From positions 1 to 64,000 of the forward strand of contig NZ_LXYG01000001.1 in NCBI RefSeq assembly GCF_001650905.1: a stretch of 64,000 nucleotides of DNA, in the 5' to 3' direction. This document shows, in pieces, positions 1 through 7,272 of this stretch. The translations under genes and the position numbers were made by a program. How positions within the stretch are numbered: the stretch's first letter is position 1; each line of letters begins with the position of its first letter. This stretch comes from Balneola sp. EhC07. Its GTDB lineage: Bacteria; Bacteroidota; Rhodothermia; Balneolales; Balneolaceae. A model generated the notes under the pieces. It saw only the letters and a list, made by a program, of their open reading frames with translations, did no database searches and was not told where the DNA came from.

Positions 1-1050
1 GCATCAGGTGATGATGGATTTGAATTTTTTGGAGGAACGGTAAATACCAAGTACTTAATTTCTGCATTCAATAATGATGATTCTTTTGACTGGGATGAAG
101 GATTTAGAGGAAAAGGTCAATTTTGGTTTGCGATCCAAGATACAGATAATGCCGGTCGTGTAGCGGAAATGGATGGATCTTCAGTGTCATCAGAAGATAC
201 TAACCCATATGCATTCCCAGTGATTTCAAATGCTACGTACATTGGTCCTGGATCATCCAATATTCCAGCGGGTGATGGTAGTGGAGAGTTCATGTTATTC
301 AGAGATAATACTGGTGGTGAATATCACAATAGTATTTTTACAGCGCATTCAGCAATAGCCGTTGAAGTGGAAGAGAAGGGAACTGAGGTTGATAGTGAGT
401 CTCGATTAGCAGCAGATTCATTAAACATCAAGAATAGTATTTTCTTTGATTTTGGTGCAGGAACTGATTTCGCTTCAATTTCGAGTGCACCTTTTGTAGC
501 TACTGAATTAGGTCTTACTGCTAATGTTAATACCATTTCTGACCCTCTAATAAGAAGTATTGATAGAACCGCTAGTACATTTGGTTTAGATCCTCGATTC
601 AATGAAGGTAGTCCTGCATCATCAGGAGCAGTGATTCCTGATGATGAGTTCTTTACAGAAGTTACTTATAAAGGTGCTTTTGGAGTTAAAAACTGGATGG
701 TAGGTTGGACAGGGCTTGATGCTTTAGGTTTTATCAACCAAGGTATTGTTACAAACAATGAAGAAGAAGTAACAACAGTGCCGAGTTCAGTTGTTCTTGA
801 GCAAAATTATCCTAATCCTTTTAATCCGTCTACTCAAATTAGCTTCCAGTTGCCAAGTGCACAAAAAGTTACTTTGAAGGTATATGATATGTTAGGAAGA
901 GAAGTGGCTACATTACTAAATAACGAGCAATATAGTTCAGGTAGTTCTTCTGTAACATTTGATGCTACTAACCTATCAAGTGGTATTTACTTATACCGTT
1001 TAACTGGTGCTGATTTTACTAAAACACAAAGAATGACTTTAATCAAGTAA
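1..1050 (+). CDS. Secreted protein with T9SS sorting tail, C-terminal part
   Basis: The reading frame is open from base 1, so the gene begins outside the window. The visible part opens with a block (DDGFEFFGG, NDDSFDWDEG, GQFWF) that closely matches residues about 215-260 of the lipoprotein encoded at 4131-5423, so the two are paralogues, probably with a right-handed beta-helix fold. The last 80 or so residues form a T9SS type A sorting domain: the NYPNPFNPST core, a predicted beta-sandwich, and a basic end (QRMTLIK). The product is therefore probably exported by the type IX system and attached to the cell surface or released. Its function is unknown. The two-hairpin module at 1065-1136 follows the stop. 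Confidence 0.85.
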   Translation, partial: ASGDDGFEFFGGTVNTKYLISAFNNDDSFDWDEGFRGKGQFWFAIQDTDNAGRVAEMDGSSVSSEDTNPYAFPVISNATYIGPGSSNIPAGDGSGEFMLFRDNTGGEYHNSIFTAHSAIAVEVEEKGTEVDSESRLAADSLNIKNSIFFDFGAGTDFASISSAPFVATELGLTANVNTISDPLIRSIDRTASTFGLDPRFNEGSPASSGAVIPDDEFFTEVTYKGAFGVKNWMVGWTGLDALGFINQGIVTNNEEEVTTVPSSVVLEQNYPNPFNPSTQISFQLPSAQKVTLKVYDMLGREVATLLNNEQYSSGSSSVTFDATNLSSGIYLYRLTGADFTKTQRMTLIK

Positions 1051-1064
1051 TTCTTACTCTAGTT

Positions 1065-1136
1065 ATTACGTCTCACAACTATTGTGAGGTGTGCTGATCA
1101 CAAGAGAGTTCTGATGAATCGGAACTCTCTTTTTTT
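1065..1136 (+). terminator. Double-hairpin terminator module, copy 1
   Basis: Two hairpins follow the T9SS protein gene. The first is CTCACAA/TTGTGAG with a 3-base loop. The second is AGAGAGTTC/GAACTCTCT with a loop containing TGATGAATCG, and it runs straight into seven T residues as an intrinsic terminator does. Linker and loop sequences recur almost unchanged at 5450-5521. Confidence 0.8.
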
Positions 1137-1399
1137 AATGTCTAAAAGAGTTATTTATAATTTTTGTTTAAAACTACTTTGCGCTCAATATCAGAAAAAT
1201 AAAAAAGGGCAAAGAACAGTTTTTAAAAAAATAGTGAATAAAGCATTTTGAGAGGGATTTTACATTACAGCGCGCGACGCTTAACATTAAGGTAACAGTG
1301 CGGTAATTAAAGCATAAACTGCTGGTAACAGTATAGCAAAGTGCTGTTGGTATTTTTTGTTCACCAAATAAGGTGATCAAAATAAAATATCAGCACACA
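1137..1399. other. Intergenic region upstream of TonB receptor
   Basis: No gene is supported here. An AT-rich leader holds a small hairpin, TCACC/GGTGA, at 1361-1376. It lies just upstream of the likely ATG at 1400 and over an in-frame GTG at 1373. It could influence translation, but that is a guess. No promoter can be assigned with confidence. Confidence 0.4.
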
Positions 1400-4099
1400 A
1401 TGAAAAATCTAAAACACTTCTTAACATTACTGCTCTGGACATGCTCTATTGCAGTTTTTGCACAAGGAACCGGACAAATAACCGGGACCATTGTCGATGC
1501 CGAAAATGGTGAGACAATTATTGGCGCTAGCGTAGGAATAACCGGAACTACAAAAGGGGCAGCTACCGATCTGGACGGTCATTTCTCAATTCGTAATTTA
1601 GAAGCAGGAACGTATTCGCTAACAGTATCCTATATCTCGTATACGACTCAAACAGTAACGGGTATTGTCGTTTATGATGGTGAATCCACTTCTATCAACA
1701 TCGCATTGGAAACAAATGTAGCAGACCTCGATGAAGTTGTAGTTACAGCAGAGGCTATCAAAAGTGGTGAGGCCGGACTGCTTTCAATACAAAGAAAAGC
1801 TATAGCAGTTCAGGACGGAATTTCATCTGAAGAAATTTCACGTTCTACAGACGGAAACGTGGGTTCAGCCATGAAGAGGGTTTCAGGAGTATCTGTAATT
1901 GGTGGTAAGGACGTTTACGTTCGTGGACTTGGTAACAGATATAGTAATGTTCAATTGAATGGCTCACCAATTCCTTCCACTAATCCGAATAAAAAGGAAG
2001 CACCGGTTGATATTCTTTCAAGTGGCATAGTTGATAACATAGTTGTACAAAAAACTTACACTCCGGATCAGTCAGGTGAGTTTTCAGGCGGTTCTGTACA
2101 AATTATTACGAAAGAATTTCCTAACGATCCAAGCATTTCTTTCTCATACACTACAGGGTTCAACACTAACTCAACTTTCAAAAACTATTTGGGTTATAAC
2201 GGTGGTGGAACTGATTTCTTAGGATACGATAACGGCTTCAGAAGCCTCCCAAGAGATATAGAAGACAGCCAAATTACAAGTTCGCAAGAAGCGGGAAAAG
2301 TAGTGAGCGAGCTTAGTAACTCTTGGTCATCTAAAAATATTCAGTCTCTGCCCAGTCAAAAATTTGGTTTCAGTTACAGCAATCAGTTCAATCAGGACAA
2401 GATGCCGATCGGTATAGTTTCCAACTTAAGCTATAGATACAGCACTGATTCAAGAACAAATGAGACTTTAAGGTATATCAATAATTTTAATGAGAATACC
2501 GGCGAAACATTACTAGGGTCTGATTACATCAGAAATTCAGGGCAAGAAAATACCAGCTTGAATGGAATGTTGAACGTTTTTATGAAGCCGAATGAATTAA
2601 CAAAGATCGGTATCAAGAATTTGTACTCTAATTCCTCCGACAATCTGTTTTCAACTGTAGAAGGATCATACTACAATTTTGATAATGATAACAAGCAAAC
2701 GTTGTCAGAGTTTGACAGGAGAGCGATCTATTCAAGCACTTTAATTTTCGAAACGTATTTCCCGGATTTTCTGGAGTCCAGCCTAGACGCATCATTAACT
2801 TATTCGAAAGCAGTAAGAGACCTTCCGGATCGCAGAACTACTCAATATGTAAGAACCGATGCCGGTGATCTTGAAGTTATATTACCATTCCGCGGCAATT
2901 CTCACTTCTTTTCTTTCCAAAATGATAATAACTACTCTGCTAAGCTGGATTATGAGTTTAAGCCGGTTCAAAAAATAAGTGTAAAAGTTGGCGGATTTGG
3001 TTTATACAAAGACAGAGATTTTGAATCATTTAAATTGATCTATGATGCAAATCCTTCTTCAGGTGCACCGGATATAGATAAAACACTTTCTCCTGAAGAA
3101 ATTTTTACTCCGGAAAATATCCTAAATGAAAGTTTATTACTTACAGAGCGTACAAACTCCAGAGACTCATACAATGGTGAGCAGGAATTAGCTGCAGGAT
3201 ATTTCTCCTTAAACTGGTCGCCAAGCAGTAACTGGAATTTCGTTTCCGGGTTGAGAGTAGAAAATTCAATTCAGTCTATTAATAGTGAAGTTCTGGTTAA
3301 TGAGATCGACCTCTTACCTGCTTTTAATGCAACATTCAGACCAAGTGACAAGACAAATCTACGAAGTGCGTTCTCTATCACTTTAGCTCGCCCTGAGTTC
3401 AGAGAGCTGTCAGAATTTAGTTTTCAGGATGAATTAGGGGGGAGAACCGTTTTTGGGAATCCTGATCTTCAGCGAACTAAGATCTATAACTATGATCTTA
3501 GACTAGAAACATATCCTAATGTTGGTGAATTATTGGCCTTCAGTATGTTTTACAAAAAATTCGAGAACCCGATCGAGATATTTAATCGAATTACTCAGAA
3601 TAATGAAGTTCGCTATGATAATGTTGAATCAGCAGACCTATACGGAGTTGAACTAGAAGGAAGAAAGAACATCACTGAGAAACTGAGACTGAGTGGTAAC
3701 TTTTCTTATATCCTTTCAGCTGTTGAATATTCTGATGGAGAGTTTGAAGGCCGTCAGGCGAATGCAGAGAGACCAATGTACGGGCAATCTCCATACACAC
3801 TTAATATGAATGCATTCTACTTTTTTACTGCCATTGATTCCGAAATAACTCTGTCATTCAACAAGTTTGGAGATCGTATTTCTGCTGTAGGAAATAACGA
3901 ACAACCGGATGACGAGTATGAGCAATCTTTTAATAAGCTGGATCTGAGTTTTACTAAAAACTTCGGTAATGCATCAGTTAATGCAAGTGTGGAAAATATT
4001 TTGGGTGACAATGTGGTATTCCAGCAAGGCGATATCATTACTAACCAATATGAGATCGGAACCAGTTTCTCAATCAGTTTTAACTATTCATTTAATTAA
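1400..4099 (+). CDS. TonB-dependent outer membrane receptor with carboxypeptidase-regulatory N-domain
   Basis: About 899 residues. The ATG at 1400 is preferred over an in-frame GTG at 1373 because it directly starts a signal peptide ending VFAQ. Residues about 25-110 form a CarboxypepD_reg-like beta-sandwich (GTIVDAENGETIIGASV, DLDGHFSIRNL). A plug domain follows (DVYVRGLGNRY, FSGGSVQI), then a long barrel ending in aromatic-rich beta-strands (SFSISFNYSFN). This architecture fits energy-dependent uptake of a large or scarce substrate through the outer membrane. No SusD-like gene is adjacent. The partner is more likely the beta-helix lipoprotein 31 bp downstream in the same orientation. The substrate cannot be read from the sequence. 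Confidence 0.92.
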   Translation: MKNLKHFLTLLLWTCSIAVFAQGTGQITGTIVDAENGETIIGASVGITGTTKGAATDLDGHFSIRNLEAGTYSLTVSYISYTTQTVTGIVVYDGESTSINIALETNVADLDEVVVTAEAIKSGEAGLLSIQRKAIAVQDGISSEEISRSTDGNVGSAMKRVSGVSVIGGKDVYVRGLGNRYSNVQLNGSPIPSTNPNKKEAPVDILSSGIVDNIVVQKTYTPDQSGEFSGGSVQIITKEFPNDPSISFSYTTGFNTNSTFKNYLGYNGGGTDFLGYDNGFRSLPRDIEDSQITSSQEAGKVVSELSNSWSSKNIQSLPSQKFGFSYSNQFNQDKMPIGIVSNLSYRYSTDSRTNETLRYINNFNENTGETLLGSDYIRNSGQENTSLNGMLNVFMKPNELTKIGIKNLYSNSSDNLFSTVEGSYYNFDNDNKQTLSEFDRRAIYSSTLIFETYFPDFLESSLDASLTYSKAVRDLPDRRTTQYVRTDAGDLEVILPFRGNSHFFSFQNDNNYSAKLDYEFKPVQKISVKVGGFGLYKDRDFESFKLIYDANPSSGAPDIDKTLSPEEIFTPENILNESLLLTERTNSRDSYNGEQELAAGYFSLNWSPSSNWNFVSGLRVENSIQSINSEVLVNEIDLLPAFNATFRPSDKTNLRSAFSITLARPEFRELSEFSFQDELGGRTVFGNPDLQRTKIYNYDLRLETYPNVGELLAFSMFYKKFENPIEIFNRITQNNEVRYDNVESADLYGVELEGRKNITEKLRLSGNFSYILSAVEYSDGEFEGRQANAERPMYGQSPYTLNMNAFYFFTAIDSEITLSFNKFGDRISAVGNNEQPDDEYEQSFNKLDLSFTKNFGNASVNASVENILGDNVVFQQGDIITNQYEIGTSFSISFNYSFN

Positions 4100-4130
4100 T
4101 ACTTAACAAATAAAAACAATACAAAAAATC

Positions 4131-5423
4131 ATGAAATCTAATCTTAAGCTTCTAACTCTGTTTGCTTTAGCATTATCATTCGCATCTTGTAATGATAATA
4201 ACGGCAATGATCAAGACACTGAGTTACCGGCAATCTATGAAGCTCTGCCCGGCACTGTAATCGCTGAAGACACAAGGTGGTCTACAGATCAGGAATTAAC
4301 CGGACAATACTACGTACTTCCCGGAGTAACTTTAACTATTGATGCGGGAGTAGAAGTAAGCTTTACCTATCACAACAACGATGTAGATAAAGTAGGAGCA
4401 ATCATAACGCTACCTGCAGATGCGGAAAACTTTGACACACCTAAGTCTAGTGGAAGATTAGTTGCTGAAGGAACTGCAAACAATCCAATTGTATTTACTT
4501 CAGCTCGTGATACAAAACTACCGGGCGACTGGGGTGGCATCGTGCTGGCCGGAGAAGGGATCAACAATATCGATGGCGGAAAAGGAGAAGTTGAAGGTCT
4601 TCCTGATGCAATTCAGTATGGTGGTACCAACAATAACGATGACAGCGGAATCCTTAAATATGTTCGAATTGAATATGTAGGTTTCTCTTTCGCCGAAGGT
4701 TCAGAGCTAAATGGCTTAAGTCTTTATTCAGTTGGCTCAGGCACTACTTTAGAATACATACAAGTTTACAAGTGTACTGATGATGGTTTTGAGTGGTTCG
4801 GTGGCTCAGTAAACGCAAAATATCTGATCTCTTCTTTCAACGATGATGATTCTTTCGACATGGATGAGGGTTGGAACGGAAATGGTCAATTCTGGTTAGG
4901 TGTTCAGCTTGCCGGAGCAGATAATGGTTTTGAGTCTGATGGTGTTAAGACACTGGGTTCAGGTGGAGAAACTAACCCAACACTTTATAATGTTACTTTA
5001 GTTGGCTTGAAGCAAGATGGTGCAACCAAAGATGCTGAAGATAAAAACTACGGTATGCGTTTAAGAGAAGAATTCAACGGAACTCTTGAAAACTTCATTA
5101 TTACTGATTTTGATGGCTTGAACTTCAAGATCGAAGATGACACCAGAGCTATGTTCCCTAACGACCTTTCTATTGACAACACTATTGTTTGGAATAATGA
5201 AGGTTTCAACAATGCTGCTGATTCAACTGATTTCGGTGCAGTAACAATGGAACAAGCACCTGGATTCACAAATGCAGCAGGTTATGATTACACAGTTGCA
5301 AACCCGGTAACAGGTGCAACTCCTCCAAGTAACAGTTTCTTTAATTCAAGCGCTACATACGTAGGAGCCTTTGGTTCTACAAACTGGGCAACAGGAAATT
5401 GGGTTCGCTGGAGCGACAACTAA
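4131..5423 (+). CDS. Putative beta-helix lipoprotein paired with TonB receptor
   Basis: 430 residues with a SPII signal peptide and lipobox (LSFASC, Cys20), so probably anchored to the outer membrane. After an acidic linker the chain is rich in short beta-strand repeats typical of surface proteins with right-handed beta-helices (RLVAEGTANNPIVFTS, GDWGGIVLAGEG). It shares the DDGFEWFGG...NDDDSFDMDEG block with the T9SS protein at the left edge but carries a lipid anchor and no sorting tail. It is probably co-transcribed with the receptor 31 bp upstream and may capture ligand for it. That role is inferred from gene order. The double-hairpin module at 5450-5521 ends the unit. Confidence 0.8.
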   Translation: MKSNLKLLTLFALALSFASCNDNNGNDQDTELPAIYEALPGTVIAEDTRWSTDQELTGQYYVLPGVTLTIDAGVEVSFTYHNNDVDKVGAIITLPADAENFDTPKSSGRLVAEGTANNPIVFTSARDTKLPGDWGGIVLAGEGINNIDGGKGEVEGLPDAIQYGGTNNNDDSGILKYVRIEYVGFSFAEGSELNGLSLYSVGSGTTLEYIQVYKCTDDGFEWFGGSVNAKYLISSFNDDDSFDMDEGWNGNGQFWLGVQLAGADNGFESDGVKTLGSGGETNPTLYNVTLVGLKQDGATKDAEDKNYGMRLREEFNGTLENFIITDFDGLNFKIEDDTRAMFPNDLSIDNTIVWNNEGFNNAADSTDFGAVTMEQAPGFTNAAGYDYTVANPVTGATPPSNSFFNSSATYVGAFGSTNWATGNWVRWSDN

Positions 5424-5449
5424 ATTAGAGTTTGTAGCTAACTCTACAT

Positions 5450-5521
5450 ATTACGTCTCACAGAAATTGTGAGGTGTGCTGATCACATGAGAGCTCTGAT
5501 GAAATCGGGGCTCTTTTTTTT
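5450..5521 (+). terminator. Double-hairpin terminator module, copy 2
   Basis: This has the same layout as 1065-1136. A CTCACA/TGTGAG hairpin is followed by an identical linker (GAGGTGTGCTGATCACA), then an AGAGCTC/GGGCTCT hairpin with one G-T pair and the loop TGATGAAATCG, then eight T residues. It ends the receptor-lipoprotein unit. Confidence 0.8.
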
Positions 5522-5629
5522 GTCATTACTTTTCTGATTCATCCTGTAAATTTCTTTTATTAGCTATATAATTCGGGAACCGAAGTTCTTACTATTCGGT
5601 TAAGTGAGTAACTCAAAAAAGGGTAAGTT

Positions 5630-6061
5630 TTGGTACTTGTAACAAGAAAAACACATTTTAACGCTGCACATCGGCTGCATAATCCATCTAAAAGTGATGA
5701 GTGGAACAAGAAGACCTTTGGAAAGTGCAATCATCCAAACTGGCATGGACATAATTATGTTATGGAAGTAACAGTAGCAGGAGAGCCAAATCCTGAAACC
5801 GGTTTTATAATTGATCTTTCGGATCTAAAGCAGATCATTGAAGAAAATATAGTGGAACCTTGCGACCACAAAAATCTGAATCTGGATGTCCCTTTTTTGG
5901 AAGGAATCCTACCAAGTTCGGAAAACCTGGTTAAAGCGTTTTATGAAGAGTTAAAAGAAGAAGTAGAAGAAGCTTCTTCGGAAGGAGGAGTACTCTACAG
6001 CGTCAAACTCTACGAAACCGAAAGAAATATTGCAGAGTATTGCCCTTTTAAGAAGGTTTAG
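5630..6061 (+). CDS. 6-pyruvoyl-tetrahydropterin synthase family protein (PTPS/QueD)
   Basis: 143 residues. Zinc ligands fit His14 (FNAAHRL), His39 and His41 (WHGHNY), with the probable catalytic Cys33 in FGKCNHPN. The GFIIDLSDLK, CDHKNLN and ETERN motifs complete the T-fold family signature. The FGKCNHPNWHGHNY form and the length resemble 6-pyruvoyl-tetrahydropterin synthase more than the shorter QueD of queuosine synthesis, but the sequence alone does not decide between them. A stop codon lies two codons upstream and no early ATG exists, so the start is TTG at 5630, preceded by an AAAAAAGGG ribosome site. It stands alone after the terminator of the previous unit. Confidence 0.9.
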   Translation: MVLVTRKTHFNAAHRLHNPSKSDEWNKKTFGKCNHPNWHGHNYVMEVTVAGEPNPETGFIIDLSDLKQIIEENIVEPCDHKNLNLDVPFLEGILPSSENLVKAFYEELKEEVEEASSEGGVLYSVKLYETERNIAEYCPFKKV

Positions 6062-6118
6062 TTATGTAAATTTTACGCCTCTAATCAGCCACATCTGTAA
6101 AATCCGTGTTAATTCTCG

Positions 6119-6340
6119 TTCCGTAGCTCCGCTGCGGAATGCAATTTGGAAGCTCCTGCTTCCTGTAATAATGTGCCTTGATGATGGATTTTGAATAGCC
6201 TAAGGGAAGTCTGTGACTTCCATCCTTATGCTTGTTGAGGATTATAGATTTAGAAAGGCATGTCATAATTTAAAAACCAAAGCTGGTAATGCAAGTTACA
6301 AACTTGCTGAGCTGCTACTCTTAAGTCACAGACTTAAGAG
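6119..6340. repeat. Cluster of five short palindromes (REP-like element)
   Basis: Five hairpins with small loops lie in a 320-bp stretch without a gene: an imperfect TTCCGTAG/CTGCGGAA (6119-6139); GGAAGC/GCTTCC with loop TCCT (6148-6163); GGAAGTC/GACTTCC with loop TGT (6205-6221), extended by TAAGG/CCTTA; GCAAGTT/AACTTGC with loop ACA (6291-6307); and a perfect 10-bp CTCTTAAGTC/GACTTAAGAG with loop ACA (6318-6340). A decayed set with the same words occurs at 26642-26773. The arrangement resembles REP/BIME elements moved by Y1 transposases, but no transposase gene is in the window. Confidence 0.7.
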
Positions 6341-6384
6341 ATCTTTGGGGAGTCCGCTTGAAACGCTTATTAAGTTGTAATTTA
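6341..6384 (-). other. Possible truncated attC half-site
   Basis: On the reverse strand, just after the stop of the 163-codon gene, the sequence reads ...AATAAGCGTTTCAAGCGGAC. This resembles the left inner box (L'') of integron attC sites. No matching right half was found. The palindrome cluster begins about 10 bases further on, so the site, if real, is interrupted or decayed. Confidence 0.3.
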
Positions 6385-6873
6385 GGACGTGCCACCACTG
6401 GCTTCTCCAACTGGCCACCATTTGAAAAACCAAATAAAGCTCTGTTCATATTCAGCACCAAACCCATAGACAGAAACACCCGAAAAAAAGTTAACATAGA
6501 AGGGATAAGTATACTCTACATCTACACTGAAATTCAGACTACCAGATTGGTAGTCGCTAAATAGATCTGTTGATGAATCTTTAAATATTAGATTTTGAAC
6601 TTGGCTTTCAACTTTTAGCTTTTCTAAGAAAGATGATCTCGTTGATTCTTTAAAATGAGAGATATCATCAAATTCCACAATTCTACCATCTGAGGTTTCG
6701 AGTGTATAGGTAGAAAACACAAATAATGTATCAATATGGGGTATAGGCCCCCGGTAATCGAAATAATTTAAGGACAGATCTAAAGAATGCTCCTTACCAA
6801 TGAAATACCAAGAAATAGCATTTAAAAACAAAACACAGAATAAAACTATAAAGATGTATTTAATTAGTTTCAA
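6382..6873 (-). CDS. Hypothetical membrane-anchored protein, probable integron cassette gene
   Basis: 163 residues, not recognised. Residues about 4-24 form one hydrophobic segment (YIFIVLFCVLFLNAISWYF), either an uncleaved anchor or a signal peptide. The rest is a predicted extracytoplasmic domain rich in Asp, Ser and aromatics. An in-frame stop lies two codons upstream and no ATG occurs early, so the start is TTG at 6873. That start is 18 bases past the proposed attC site at 6892-7016, the spacing expected of a cassette gene. The gene has no relation to its neighbours, also typical of cassettes. Function unknown. Confidence 0.6.
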   Translation of the reverse strand: MKLIKYIFIVLFCVLFLNAISWYFIGKEHSLDLSLNYFDYRGPIPHIDTLFVFSTYTLETSDGRIVEFDDISHFKESTRSSFLEKLKVESQVQNLIFKDSSTDLFSDYQSGSLNFSVDVEYTYPFYVNFFSGVSVYGFGAEYEQSFIWFFKWWPVGEASGGTS

Positions 6874-6891
6874 TGGTTAATGGGTTTGGTA

Positions 6892-7016
6892 ACATAACGA
6901 CCCTGCGTTTAATGGGCACAGGGATTAAGTTTTTGTTGAAGTAACTGATTTATTTTATTGCACACAAGTTATTGATCGCACTCCGCCCGCGTCTGATTTA
7001 AAATGCTTTGTTATGT
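6892..7016 (-). other. Putative integron attC recombination site
   Basis: 125 bp bounded by the inverted 7-mers ACATAAC (6892-6898) and GTTATGT (7010-7016), close to the RYYYAAC/GTTRRRY core sites. Inside them lies a second, imperfect complementary pair: GCGTTTAAT (6905-6913) with ATTTAAAATGC (6996-7006), having bulged bases on one side, followed by GGGC (6914-6917) with GCCC (6985-6988). This nested layout with extrahelical bases, and the length, fit attC folded on the reverse strand. The TAA stop of the gene ending at 7011 lies inside the ACATAAC box, a common feature of cassette genes. No integrase is visible. Confidence 0.65.
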
Positions 7017-7229
7017 ACTGGGTTCTTGGAGCCATAGTTTGCCAGTTTTAACAACCTCACAATGGTAACAACCGCTGCTTTGATTATCAATTTTATACCA
7101 TTCATGTGAACCATCTTTCTTTTCGCAATCTTTTCCTTTCTTAGCAACACCAAGATTGATTAGAAACCATGGTAGGTTACTTCTAAGCCAAGTTCTTTTA
7201 CGATATGGACCACCAGTGAATTCAGGCAT
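7011..7229 (-). CDS. Small hypothetical protein, probable integron cassette gene
   Basis: 72 residues, basic N-terminal half (GGPYRKRTWLRSNLPWFL), then a Cys-containing compact region (KGKDCEKKDGSHEWYKID, SGCYHCEVV). The three Cys and a His suggest a small zinc-binding or disulfide fold; I do not recognise the family. It starts at an ATG at 7229 and its TAA stop is part of the outer box of the attC-like site, supporting a cassette origin. No clear attC-type site was found between this gene and the M28 peptidase gene, so one boundary of the cassette is not defined. Confidence 0.6.
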   Translation of the reverse strand: MPEFTGGPYRKRTWLRSNLPWFLINLGVAKKGKDCEKKDGSHEWYKIDNQSSGCYHCEVVKTGKLWLQEPST

Positions 7230-7272
7230 GTTTTAAATTTCCAGGCTTTTCATCTATTACTTTAAAATAGAA

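Noticed and set aside
1101-1130. CTGATGA word in the terminator loops as a hammerhead ribozyme core
   Set aside because: The word matches the hammerhead box, but no stem II, GAAA box or cleavage-site stem follows. The surrounding stem and T tract explain it as a terminator.
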